DNA from: Arthonia radiata
Lineage: Eukaryota > Ascomycota > Arthoniomycetes > Arthoniales > Arthoniaceae
Length of the DNA stretch: 64,000 nt
NCBI GenBank assembly: GCA_002989075.1
Contig: PSQN01000011.1
Coordinates: 1 to 64,000 of the forward strand
Direction of reading: 5' to 3'
The notes beneath the pieces are model-generated. The model was not told where the DNA came from and did not search any database. It saw nothing but the letters and a program-made list of their open reading frames with translations. The position numbers were made by a program, and so were the translations under genes. The first letter of the stretch is position 1, and the number at the start of each line of letters is the position of its first letter. Shown here piece after piece: positions 12,301 through 23,693 of this stretch.

Positions 12301-13439
12301 TCAAACTACCGATAGTTCTTTTAAAGGACGGGGACATTGTTGATTCAATCTTTGTGGTCGTAGACCGCTTCTCTAAGTTTGTAACCTATATTCTAGTCAG
12401 TAAAACTATAGATGCTATAAAGCTGGCAGAAGTGCTTTACAAACACTAGGCGAAAACGTTGGGATTTCCGAGGAGCCTCTTGTCTGACAGAGGATCTATG
12501 TTCACTAGCTTATATTAGAGCACCTTCTGCCAGCATTTGGCCGTAAAACGAAGGTTGAGTACAGCATTTCACCCTCAAACTGATAGCCAAACCGAGCGCC
12601 AGAACCAGGAGCTTAAAAACTACCTGCGTATCTACATCTCTTAGGATCAAGATAATTAGTATGAGTATCTAGAAGAAGCTGCTTTTGCGTACAATTTAAA
12701 AGTTTATTCATCGACAAAAATTTTGCCGATTGAATGTGCGTTCGGTCGCGTTGCAGACGTACTAGACGGCGCGCCGCCGCCAGATCGGCACTACACCGTG
12801 GTCAAGCCGGACGACCTTCCTGTCGGCGAGGACACCTCCTGTCAAGGAGGGAGGCAGCCTAGGCCAGAACATCTTATAGCAGTTAAGCATATAGAAGAAC
12901 GCCTTCTCTGTTAACAAGAAATAAAGCAGCAGCTAGAGAAAGCTTAGCGTCTACAGACAGAATAGTACAACACCAAGCATATACCAAAACACTATGCAGT
13001 AGGTAACTTAGTGCTGCTGTCGTTAAAGAACCTTAAGACAAAGAGGCCAATAAAGAAGCTCGACAATCGAAGCTTAGGACCATTTAGAATCCTTAAGAAA
13101 GTAGATAAACAAGCTTACTAGCTGGCACTGCTAGACTCCTACCGCATCCACTCTGTCTTCTACGTGTCCTTACTAGAGCTATATCGCCGTCGGCTCGGTA
13201 CGGAACCGCCTGGTCCGGTCGAAGTCGATAATAGTGAAGAATAGCTGATTGAGGCGATCCGCTTTAAGGTTAAGAACAAAGATCAGTATTGAACCAAGTA
13301 GCAGGGGTGGTCGGAGGCAAATAACACGATGGAGCCGCGGGCACGTCTTAAAGACTCTAACGCCCTTAAGAAATTTAAGAAGCGTAAAGACGCTGAGCCA
13401 AGAGGCAAGCGTCTAAGACAAACTAGGCAACGCGGATAA
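9340..13439 (+). pseudogene. Element B pol pseudogene (PR, RT, RNase H, integrase, chromodomain)
   Basis: The aspartic protease motif LVDSGAEINLID is intact near 9390-9425. RT runs about 9870-10700: RLYVDYRDLNNITVKNRY, then YIDD intact at 10485-10496. RNase H spans about 10850-11400 (TDYNNLRYF, ADAPSRR). Integrase is at about 12000-12950: DFIVKLP, VVVDRFSKF, LLSDRG, then [14 protein letters not shown] with the catalytic Glu in place. A chromodomain remnant is near 13245-13390 (KVKNKDQY, then QGWSEANNT). A stop at 13437-13439 ends pol. At least 25 stops interrupt the frame; most replace Gln or Trp. It is the best preserved pol in the window. Confidence 0.92.
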
Positions 13440-14856
13440 AAAAGGGCTACAAGCCTACGCGATTAGTCTACAATGTAACGCCAAAGAGAAGGCGGATTAC
13501 CTTAAGTATAGTTTAGAACATAGAATTAGTATAGTATTAAACTCTAAGACTATTTATATATAATTATAAAGCTTAAGCTATAAGAAAGCTAAAATGAGAC
13601 TTATACAGGGAGAAAATGTAGAACTATTCCGATAGGCTAAGGAAAACTACTTACACAGACTAAAACCCTAGCCGAACAAAAGGCAGAAAACTACAAGAAG
13701 ACTACTCGAACTGGCACCGAAGTTAGTACGGATCGGCGGTGTAATACTGCTTGACCTAGCCGCGACCACCGTCGACGCGGTCCCAAATCCAATCAACTAG
13801 ACCTACTATAGCTAGCTTGTAAGGGGCCTTATTCGCAGGCGGCTAAGGGTCGTACAACCCTATACTAGAATCGAAGCTCTGGCGTAGCGCCTTAATGCGC
13901 TTAAAATCGTTAGTATCGGCCTGCTCGACCGACTTGGTGCCTAGACCGCGCTGCCAGGCCTACAGCTAAACGTAAAAAGCGCGAAGCAGAGTAAGATAGT
14001 TGTCGCGGAAAGACTTTTCGTTATCCTAGACGTCCTCGCTAGAGGTTAAGAAGAAGTTAGCGTACACGAGGAGGTTGCAGGCACGTCTCTACCGAGCAGA
14101 GACCTAGCATATATCAATATAGGGTTAATTAGTACCTAAGACGGGGGGGTATTAGACTTACTATCTCATACTTGTCTCCTAACCTCCCAACACTAGTACA
14201 GCGAGCATACTTGGCGTACTGTCCCTTGGGCCACTCGCAGGTCTAGTGCTCGTAATGCTTAAAATTGGAGTTTGCGGAAGGACCACTACGTACAGCTATA
14301 TCGCTAAACAAGGCCTTTATGCAACGGCAGCACACTAAGACGTAAGCCTCTGGCTGAGGCTAGATTAACGCAGGTACGGCGCGAAAAGCGGGATTCGAGG
14401 AGGTAGACCGGCGAGACTTTGTAGACGACTCGGGCTTATAAGTAGTGCCGCGGTAATAGGGAGAACGGACGATCTTGTTATCGTCGGAGTCGTCTTTACG
14501 GACGTAACGCTTTCAACGAGCTAGAATGCTAATAGTTAGACTAGAACAAAGCAATGAGAGATAGTAGACTTACGAGGAGTCGCAGAAGTTAGAGACACGT
14601 TATCTAGTTCGGAAGAGCGTAGACCAGAAGAAGCCGCAGATAATTTAGAAATTAGTAAAGTAACCTTAGAAGCTTTCTTCTTACAGGTATTATAAAGAAG
14701 AGCTTTAAAATTAACGGCGGCTTTAGGATCCTTAATGCCGCGAGTTAAGCGGCAAGTTAACGCTTCAGAAGAGCTCGCTCTAGCAGCGGGTTTGTTGACG
14801 GGGTTGAAACCCGACATAGTAAAGATTATAAAGGCGAATTGAAGGCAATTTAACAC
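13440..14856 (-). pseudogene. Antisense accessory ORF of element B (zinc-finger-like)
   Basis: Between pol and the 3' LTR, the minus strand carries an open stretch 14856-14536. It reads MSGFNPVNKPAARASSSEA from an internal Met, then basic and serine-rich sequence. After a frame change, a Cys/His cluster follows at about 14345-14190: VCCRCIKALF, HYEH, then TCEWPKGQYAKYARC. Several Tyr sit where Cys would complete zinc-binding pairs, which fits RIP of TGC/TGT. The region is opposite to gag-pol and is matched in position by an antisense ORF in element A. I infer a retroelement-borne antisense gene with zinc finger; the function is unknown to me. 13440-13700 holds no clear ORF. Confidence 0.55.
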
Positions 14857-15426
14857 TAAATTAGCTATAAACTTATTACCTAAGAAGAGAAGTAAAGGCC
14901 TACTAGAGAAGAGAAGCTTAAAGATTAAGCAGAAGAGTATAATAATATTAAAGAAAGAAAGAGGAAGTTTAAAAGAGCAAGAGCCTTGTTTTATACCTAT
15001 CGTTAGGTACCGATAACAAAGCTTCCGCCTACAGATACTAATATAGGAGCAAAGAAGTTTATTTACGTAGGTTGCTACTGCCTATAAAGGCAATTAATCG
15101 GCAAAAGCGTGCATAAGAGCATACAAAAGAACGCAAAATTAGGTGAAAATAATATATAACCTCACTACTGAGCTTATAACTTAGGCTCGGGAGCTTTAAA
15201 TTAAAAGTAAAGCTTAGCACTATAACTCGGTGCTACAGAAAACTAGCACTAAACGACGCGCAGAATGATAGTAAGCAACATTACTCTTTTTCTAACTAAA
15301 CGTAGATATAAGCTAGCGGGTTTTTAACGAGGTTGTTGCTCTACGTAAGACAATAAATAAAAGGTGCGATAGAGATAGCGGATTGCATCCAGATCGAGGG
15401 CGATTCTTCTTAAGAGGGAAGGTAGT
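14857..15426. other. Element B 3' untranslated region
   Basis: AT-rich sequence between the antisense ORF and the 3' LTR. No ORF is recognised. A purine-rich tract (AAGAGGGAAGG, about 15411-15422) immediately before the LTR is the likely polypurine tract for plus-strand priming. Confidence 0.6.
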
Positions 15427-15622
15427 TGTAATGTATAAACGTCTCGATAGCGAATTAGAACGGAATGTTGCCTATTTAAGAAGGCTGCGATCCTAGAAGG
15501 ATATCTTTCCTCTAGTAGACGCATCCCTTTCTAGTCTCCTCAATAATTAGCTTGAACACCAGTAGGGCCTATTTAGACCCTTTTTACTACCTAACTGCTC
15601 TCTGTTCTACACCCAGATTACA
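15427..15622 (+). repeat. 3' LTR of element B
   Basis: 196 bp, TGTAAT...ATTACA, followed by the AACGG target duplication. It shows more G-to-A and C-to-T changes than the 5' copy at 7076-7271. Confidence 0.93.
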
Positions 15623-15627
15623 AACGG

Positions 15628-15933
15628 AGACTAACTATTCTTCAACAACGAACGTACGTTACACGACTTCTTATCGCGAATATATACGAAATACGATACC
15701 TTTCCGGACTTTAACACGTACTTCTTGTCTAAACGAGAGCAGCGGGAACATAGAGGCATTTCCCGACCACAAACTTTAGCAAAGACAGCATTGACTTTAA
15801 GCGCTTTGTTAGTATTAGAAATCTTCTTAACTTTAAGTATAACGACTTACAGAACTAGATCTATTATCGAGCAACAACAAGGTTTTAATGCCTCTAAGGC
15901 CGTTAAGAACAACTAGCCTTAAAGAAGGGACTT
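15628..15933 (-). pseudogene. Antisense accessory ORF of element A, 5' part (Cys-rich), and polypurine tract
   Basis: On the minus strand, about 15800-15630 reads KVCGREMPLCSRCSRLDKKY, then KSCNV, a Cys-rich zinc-finger-like segment. It points toward the matching 3' part at 7070-6690, from which it was separated by the insertion of element B. The plus-strand tract at 15921-15930 (AAAGAAGGGA) is the likely polypurine tract of element A. Confidence 0.5.
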
Positions 15934-16383
15934 TGTATTATAATCTTGCTATATCGGGCTAGTACAAGGCTAAGCACAACTAGCCTTATTAAAGCGTTAT
16001 ATAGAATACTCGACGACTTTAATATAGCGACGTTAGCTACGTCGCTATATCGCAATAAGATTCTAATAACGCGATAGAAGAATTATTGAAACCGTTAAAA
16101 ATAGAGAAATATACTTATATACCTTAAACTATATAGTTAAACTAATAGCCGACCTATAAGAGACTTTAGTCTATTAACTTAATATTTGAATATAAGTTTC
16201 TTAACTATATTTAAGTAACGTACTTTACCTTCTGTTTACTTAGTTAAGCCCTTCTTACCCTTTATAATCTATTCTACTTCTTCTGTCTTTTAGTCTCTAG
16301 TACACAAGATACCTACTACTAAGGTCGATAAGTATACAAGGCAAGTAAGTCTTAGTTCGGTTCTTCCAGCGACCGACGTTACA
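15934..16383 (+). repeat. 3' LTR of element A
   Basis: 450 bp, TGTATT...GTTACA, homologous to 211-658 but with many extra C-to-T and G-to-A changes. It is followed directly by the AT-rich block. Confidence 0.9.
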
Positions 16384-17833
16384 AGTATTCTAGTTAATAT
16401 ATTAGTAATTAGTTTTAAGCTTAGTTTAAATAAAGTTATGTTATATTATATACTATAAATAATAGTATATTTAATATAACTTTCTATACTTTAAAGAGCT
16501 TAAAATTTATTATTACTAGTATATATACTTTTTTATTTAGCTTATAAATAATTGAAAAGTAATTTATAACTTTTATAATAGCTTCTTTATTAATATAAGT
16601 ATTAATATATATAAACTTATTAAATTCTTAAAATATTGGGTTATATTTTTTTACTATTATTAGTAAAATAAAAATTATCTTTACTTTAGTGTTAAGTAGT
16701 TTTTTATTTTTTTATAACTTTAAATAAATAAGAATTTATAAGTATTCTTATATAAACTTAATTTTTATAGCTAAAATTATAGTATAGTATATTTAATATA
16801 GCTTATATAGTAGCTTTAGTATAGTTTATGAAGCTTTTAATCTTAATCATTAAATTTTTAATAAATTTTTAATTCTACTTCTTAATATTAATAGAATTTA
16901 AAATAATATTATAAACTTTATTAATAAAGAGAATAAAGTACTAGTAGCTAAATACTATATTACTTATAAAAATTTACTAGCGTTTTATTATAATAGATTT
17001 ACTAAGTATAGTTTATAGCTATGTATTAGTAGTAATATTTTTATTTTATTAAAGTATTTTTAAGAGTCTTACTACTAGTATAGAAAGCTTATTAAATTAT
17101 ATTAATAGCTATTTTATTTTAATATTTTAGTTAATTGTTATATTAATTTTATTAAATTAATTTTTTGAAAGTTTTTTAATTAAATGTTTTATTCAAAAAG
17201 TTTTAACTTTAGTAACTAGTTATACTAAACTTTCCATAAATAAAGATATACTCTTTTTAATATTTAGCTATATATATAGCTTAAATTCTATTAATAAAAG
17301 TTTGAGATTTAAATTAGCTATAAAACTTACTTAAATATAGTTAAAAAGCTTGTTTTTATCTTTATTAAACTTATTAAGAATCTATTTACTAAGTAATAGT
17401 AAAGTTTTTGCTATAATATTTTTTTTAAAAGACTTTTCACTATTTTAGCTAATAATTTAAATATTATTATTAAACTCTTTTTATTTTTTAGTATTCTTTT
17501 TAAAATATTTTATTTATATTCTTATACTCTTATTTTTTAAGTATTTATTATCTATTTAATTAAAAGTTACTAAAAAAACTAAAGTAGAGCTAAAATTATT
17601 ATATTTATTTAAGTAATATTATTTTTTATTTATATAATAGTACTAAATATTTTAGTTTATTATTAATTAATTAATAAAATAGTTTTTAAAACTATAAGTT
17701 TTTTTAGTCTTAAATTTATAAATTATATAAAAATAGTAATTTTTAATACTATCTTTTTATTTAGTTATAACTATAATAAAAATAAACTCTAATAAAACTT
17801 AAAATATAGTTTTAAAGAAAATTACTAGCTTTT
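16384..17833. other. AT-rich RIP-degraded DNA, unassigned
   Basis: Mostly A and T, with very few CA or TG dinucleotides and no ORF. An imperfect inverted repeat (arms of about 20 bp) lies near 16432-16485. I cannot assign it to a family; it is presumably decayed repeat sequence. Confidence 0.6.
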
Positions 17834-18340
17834 TGTTGGAAATTAACCAATTATCTGGTTAGCCGGAACCCCCAGGGGCCCGGAGTATCGGGCAGGTCCT
17901 ACCAGCTGTCTCGGCCTAGAATAGAACAAGCCTTTTATCTAAAGGTCGGGCCTAGTAGCCCGGGCCTAGGACAAAAAGAAGCATTATACGACCTATTCTA
18001 GACAGCTGGCCCGTAGTCTAAGACAACACAGAATAGACTTAAAGACTAACAGTTTTAGATAGATAGAATTACTGTCTTGTACGGTAAGTTACGGGTTATC
18101 TGGCTCCTATTAAAAAGAACAGATATCTAGTAAGTCCTGCACGGGCCGCTAGACTTAGATATATAAGCTAGGATCCCTTTAGAGGATTCTAGCTAACAAG
18201 ACAGACAACATAACAACAGCTTCTCCTTGCTACTAAGTATTGTACCTGTACCAAGCCTAAGTATTGTACCAGTCTTAAGCTGGTCTCGTCTTTCTACTCT
18301 TTGTAGTAGTATCCTTCTTCTTCCCTGCACCTTTTTAACA
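17834..18340 (+). repeat. Solo LTR, family C, copy 3 (TSD CTTTT)
   Basis: 507 bp, TGTTGGAAATT...TTTAACA, with CTTTT repeated at 17829-17833 and 18341-18345. It is inserted in AT-rich DNA and stands out by its much higher GC content, so it arrived after its host sequence had decayed. Confidence 0.95.
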
Positions 18341-18345
18341 CTTTT

Positions 18346-19161
18346 TTTAAAAGACTTTAAATAAAGTTAATTTATATACTTTTGAACTACTTACTAAAAT
18401 TTACTATAATATAAGAAAGTAGTAGTATATTAATAACTATTAAATTCTCTTATCTTAAAGACTTTATTAAATTTTTATATAAACTTAAAATATATTAATA
18501 ATATTTATATTATCTATTTTATACTTATTAAATAAATTCAATAAAGTAAGCTTCTATTTTATAAATAGTAGATTAAAATTGAAAAAAAATTAAAAACTGG
18601 TTTAATGAGTAGTAATAATAGTATTTTACTAGTACTTATTTTCAAAATAGTTTAATTAAGATATTAATTTAAATTATATTACTATTATTTTTAAGTATCT
18701 TTATACTTATTTTTTTAAATAAAGTTTTTAATACTAAAGTAGAAATTTTTATTATAAATAAGATATAGTAATTTCTATTTTTTTAATTACTCTTTTAATA
18801 AATTTAATAAAAAATTTTAATTAAACTTTATAGCTTTAATTACTTTCTTAATTACTCTACTTTTTAGTTTTTTTTATATATATTAGTTTTTATTAGTAGT
18901 AAAAAATTTATATAAGAAAGATTATAAATACTTTTAGTTACTATTAATAAAGTAAATAAAGTAATTTAGATAGTTAGTAGTACCTTTTTATTTATAAAAT
19001 TAATATTTTAAAAAACCTTTTCAAATATATATTTAAATATACTTTAGCTTTTATAAATTTTTTAAAAAATTGTCATTTAATGAATAAAAAAAAGATAAAT
19101 GTAGCTTAGTATTACTACTATATAATTTAAGTTTTTTTACTTATATTAGATATAAAGAGAC
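18346..19161. other. AT-rich RIP-degraded DNA between two solo LTRs
   Basis: No ORF and no recognisable domain on either strand; sequence of the same AT-rich kind as 16384-17833. Confidence 0.6.
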
Positions 19162-19667
19162 TGTTGAAAATTAACCAACTAGCTGATTAGCCGGAACCTC
19201 CAGAGGCCCGGAGTATTGGGTAGGTCCTACCGGCTGTCTCGGCCTAGAATAGAACAAGCCTTTTAAACAAAGTGTCGGGCCTAGTAGCCCGGGTCTAGGA
19301 CAAAAAGAAGCATTGTACGACCTATTCTAGACAGCTGGCCCGTAGTCTAAGACAACACGGGATAGACTAAGACTAACAGTTTTAGATAGACGGAATTACT
19401 GTCTTGTACGGTAAGTTACGGGTTATCTAGCCTCTATTAAAAAGAATAGATATCTAGTAGGTTCTATATAGACTACTAGACTTAGATATATAAGCTAGGA
19501 TTCCTCTAGAGAATTTTAGCTAATAAGACAGACAATATAACAACAGCTTCTCTTTGTTACTAAGTATTGTACCTGTACTAAGCCTGAGTATTGCACCAGT
19601 CCCAAGCTAGTCTCGTCTTCCTACTCTTTATAGTAGTATTCTTCTTCTTCCCTGTACCTTTTAAACA
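19162..19667 (+). repeat. Solo LTR, family C, copy 4 (TSD GAGAC)
   Basis: 506 bp, TGTTGAAAATT...TTAAACA, with GAGAC repeated at 19157-19161 and 19668-19672. It is the most mutated of the four family C copies (for example GGAAATT reads GAAAATT, and AGGACC/GTGCAGG-type words have turned to TA-rich words). Confidence 0.94.
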
Positions 19668-19672
19668 GAGAC

Positions 19673-22600
19673 TTAATTATTTTAAAAAATAAAGTAGTAT
19701 TTTTACTTTAAAAGAAAAAAAGAGCTTTATTAGAAAGAAAAAGATTAAATATAATAAAAGTTTATTTTTAAAGTATATAAATAGCTAAAAGAAATAAAAA
19801 TTTACTATTGTTTTTTTTACTTAAATTATTATTTTTAGTAGTACTTATTACTTACTAGCTATCTTTTAATTTACTCCTCAATAATAGAAACTTACTTATA
19901 AGTAACTTATATTAAATAATAAGAGAGAGGTTTAAAGTATATTAAAATTTAGAAATTAAACTTAGTTTTATAACTTAAAAGAGAATTTTAGTATAATAAG
20001 ATAGTAAATAAATAAATAAAGATAGTCTTATATACTTTTTAATTACTAACTATGTAATATTTTTACTTACTATATATTATACTAAAGCTCTTTAGTAATA
20101 TATAGCTAGTTATATTTAACTAATATTAAACTTATTTAACTTATCTTTTTTACTATTTAATATAGCTTAAAGTACTATCTTTACTTTTAAATTATTATCT
20201 TTTATTAGTATATAAAGCTCTTTGTACTAATATTAGCTAACTATTAAAATTACTTATTATAGTTTATATTAGAGTCTTTTAGCTTATAACTACTCTTCTT
20301 GTTTATTAAGTTAATACTGCTATTATTTTAGTAAATAGCTATTACTCTTTATTTAAAAGCTTCTACTTTTAATAATTATTAGTATAAATATAGTTTAATT
20401 AACTTAACTTTTAAGCTCTTATAACTTTAAAGTTTTATTTTAAGTTTTAGTTATATTATTTATATTTCTTTAAAAAAAAATTTCTAACTAAATAGTTAAT
20501 AAATCTAGCTTAGTAGTTTTTTTGCTATAGTATTAGCCTATATAGCTTATTAATAAAGACTAAAGTAGCTTAAGAATACTACTAGACTATTAAGTATTCT
20601 ACTTTAAGCTTATTTTAGTAGCTAATAGAGCTAGTTTTATAATATAAAAGATAGCTTTTATTATATAGTTATAAACTAGTTAATTATAAGGTTCTTTACT
20701 ATAGTTATATACTTTTAATTTTCTAACTTTTAAGCTAATATATTAGCTTAATAATTTATTATCTTTATATAAGTATTTAAAGTCTATTAATAGCTAGTTT
20801 TAGTTTAAAATAGTCTAAGATTATAAAAAGTTACTTTCAAAGATTATATATATTAGTATATTAATTATACTATATAATATTATAAGATTGTTAAATATTT
20901 AGCTAATTTCTAGCTTTTTTAAATCTATTAATATATTCTAATTATATAGTGAAAAAGTATTTTAAAGTCTTATAAGGCCTTTTATAAGTTTATGTTATAA
21001 ATATTTATATTAGTCTACTCTAAAGGCTTTTTTAAGCTAATTTCTAAAGTTATATTAATAAGTTAAATAGTAGCTATTATACTTATTTATTAATAAATTT
21101 CAAAAATTTTTTTATATATAAAATATTTTAGAATAGCTATAGTTATTTTCTTTATTCTAAGGTTTATAACTACTAAAATAACTATTTTTTTAAACTATAT
21201 ATTATATATATAAGTATCTAAATTTTAAAGCTCTTATTTTAAATAAGAGGAATTAAGTCTTCTAGTACCTATTAAATAAGCTAATAATAATATCTCTATG
21301 CTTAAAGATATTTAAAAGGCTCTTATAGCTAATACTAATAAAAAGTTAATCTATAGCTACTAAATTAATTACTATTAAAATAAAGAAGGTCTTCTATTCT
21401 ATAAAAGTCTATTAATATTTAAGCTTCTATTAAATATAAGTAATTAGAGAAGTATATATCTTATTAAAGATAAAATATATTAGCTTTAAGAAGATAGTCT
21501 TTACTATCTTCTTTATTAGTATCTATAGAATTACTACTACTATATATATAATAAATATAACTATTAGTAATACTTAGAGCTCTAATAGCCTACTAATATT
21601 TTCTAGATTCTATAGAGGGTTATTTTAATAAACTTTATAGTAGCTCTACTAGATAATATTTAGTAAAATAATACTATTTTAAATATTATTAATTAACTTA
21701 GTAAATAATACTTTTATATTTTCTACTACTATAATAAAAAGGGTCTCTCTACTAAAAATACTACTAAACTATTCTTCTATAATATTTACTACTATATAGA
21801 GGCTCTAAAAATAATTATTACTAACTATAAAGCCTTTTAAACTAATAACTTTTAAGAAAATTTACTAACCTAATAAATACTAAGCTATACCTCTTAACTA
21901 ACTACTATTTATAGACTAATAGATAAACTAAGGTTATTAACTAAAAAATAGAAACTTATCTCTAGTACTACTACTTTTAAAAGTAGAATAACTAGTCTAA
22001 GTATCTTTTTATTATCTAATATACTATAAATTTAATAAAAATAATAACTACTAGAGTTAGACTTCTTTTTACTAGCTAAAGAGTTATTTTAAGATATAGT
22101 TTTAACTAACCAGACTCTCTATTAACTACTAAAAACATGTAAGACTAAATTATCTTTTAGAATATCTAAACTATTACTAACTAGTATAGTAAAGACTAAA
22201 GCTTTACAGATACTAAAATTAAAGAAAGCTAGAAATAAATAAAGTAGTAAGCTAATAAGTACTAAATAGATATTAATTAGTAGTTAAACTAGTAAGTCTA
22301 TCTTTTAATATATAATTTTAAGCTTATTTATTTAACTAAGAAGCTAGAGTTTAAATTTATACACCTCTTTATAATTAAAAAGAAGATAGAATTATTTTTA
22401 TTAGAATATAGAATATTAAAGTAAAAGATAGAATAAATATTACAATATAACTATAAAGGCTTAAGCTTATAAAAGATATCTTTTTTAGACTAAGTAGCTA
22501 ATAACCCTCTACTAGAGAATATTAATAGTAAAAAAGAGTATATTATTAAAGAAATTTAATTAATTAAGAAAATAAATAGAAAGCTATAAATATAAGTAAA

Positions 22601-23484
22601 ATAGAAGAACTATAATAATAACTTTAAGTAGTATCTTGTTAATAACTTTAAGTATAGCTAAGTAATACTATAAGACTACTATAAGTATTATCTACATATA
22701 TTTAAATCTTAGTAGCTAGATCTTAAATATTTAAAAGATAAAGATAAGAGTAAAGATAAGAGATAATAATTTATCTTTTATTTTTCTATCTCTCTAGTTT
22801 TTATTTTATTTTTTCTACTTAAATTTCTTTTCTACTCTTTATAAATTATTAATAATTTAATTTTACTTAATAACTCTATGAAAGTTTTATTAGAATACTA
22901 TTATAGTAGCTCTATTACTCTAACTTAACTACCCTTAATATACTCTTTTAGCTTATAATTAAGCTTAATATACCTATTAATACCTACTTTTATAACTATA
23001 TTATCTTCTAGCTCTACTATTAGTAGCAAAATAACTAGTAATCTTATATATTTAATATAGAGCTTTATATTACTATTTAAGAGTTTATTAATACTTTTTA
23101 TTTAAAGATTACTATATATATTATAGTCTTCAAGTATCTATTCTACTATATAACTTAGAACTAGATTAGAGTCTTCCAAAATACTTAAATTAAAGCTCTT
23201 ATTGATATTAATACTATTATCTAAAACTAAACTACTAATATCTATCTTACTATAACTACTTTCTATTAGCCTACCTAGCTTCTTAATTAGTATTAGCTTT
23301 ATTTTATACTTACTAACTATCTATTAGTAACTCAATAGCTATCTATCTTCTCTAGACTATAACTTTACTACTAGCTATATATACTATATCTTTCTTAAGT
23401 AAATATATAATAGTAATAATAACTACTAGCTTTATATAGATTAGGCTAACTAGAACTTTAATATAGTACTAACTAGAACTTTAA
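19673..23484. other. AT-rich RIP-degraded DNA, unassigned
   Basis: About 3.8 kb without an open frame. The vocabulary (TTATTA, AATATA, very few CA/TG) is that of heavily RIP-mutated repeats. Conceptual translations give stop-rich strings that I cannot align to any family; a decayed transposon is likely but unproven. A ~22 bp unit (AACTAGAACTTTAATATAGT core) is tandemly duplicated at about 23448-23491, ending at the left edge of the element D LTR. Confidence 0.55.
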
Positions 23485-23693
23485 TATAGTACTATAGCTA
23501 TCTTATAGCTACTCTAGGCTTACTTTAGAACTAGAGTAGCTCTAGATCTAGATTAGTCTAAAGGTATCTAGTATATAAAGATATCTATCTATATTCTTTT
23601 CTTATTTCTTAGTTATTTATCTATTATCTAGTAAATATATTATACTTTACTCTATTTACTACTAGCTCTATAATTTAAATAACTTTTATTTTT
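23485..23693 (+). repeat. 5' LTR of element D (approximate ends)
   Basis: Similar to 29777-29976. It contains an 11 bp inverted repeat, AGCTACTCTAG at 23507-23517 and CTAGAGTAGCT at 23531-23541, with a 13 nt loop, and a TATATAAAG box near 23572. Confidence 0.75.

Larger units (their letters stand above)
7076..15622 (+). mobile_element. Element B: Ty3/gypsy chromovirus inserted in element A (TSD AACGG)
   Basis: 8547 bp between short LTRs of 196 bp (7076-7271 and 15427-15622). Both LTRs end in a 6 bp inverted repeat (TGTGAT/ATCACA in the 5' copy, TGTAAT/ATTACA in the 3' copy). AACGG is repeated at 7071-7075 and 15623-15627, so the insertion is complete and precise. Gag, protease, RT, RNase H, integrase and chromodomain read on the plus strand. 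About 2 kb of 3' sequence with an antisense ORF follows. RIP-type stops are present, but fewer than in A or D, and the RT YIDD box is intact. It carries its own solo LTR at 7340-7847. Confidence 0.95.
211..16383 (+). mobile_element. Element A: RIP-damaged Ty3/gypsy chromovirus, interrupted by two later insertions
   Basis: An LTR pair (211-658 and 15934-16383) bounds this element. A purine-rich tract (AAAGAAGGGA) lies just before the 3' LTR. Without nested element B (7076-15622 plus its TSD) and the solo LTR at 794-1301, it measures about 7.1 kb, normal for a chromovirus. Internal order is gag, reverse transcriptase, RNase H, integrase, chromodomain, then an antisense ORF. Every domain is broken by TAG/TAA at Gln and Trp positions. 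No 5 bp target duplication is visible: CTTAG precedes the 5' LTR and AGTAT follows the 3' LTR, so the ends may have been rearranged. Not autonomous. Confidence 0.9.

Noticed and set aside
20500-22750. Possible DDE (pogo/Fot1 or Tc1) transposase fossil
   Set aside because: I tried translations on the plus strand, but no catalytic motif could be aligned convincingly after this level of mutation.
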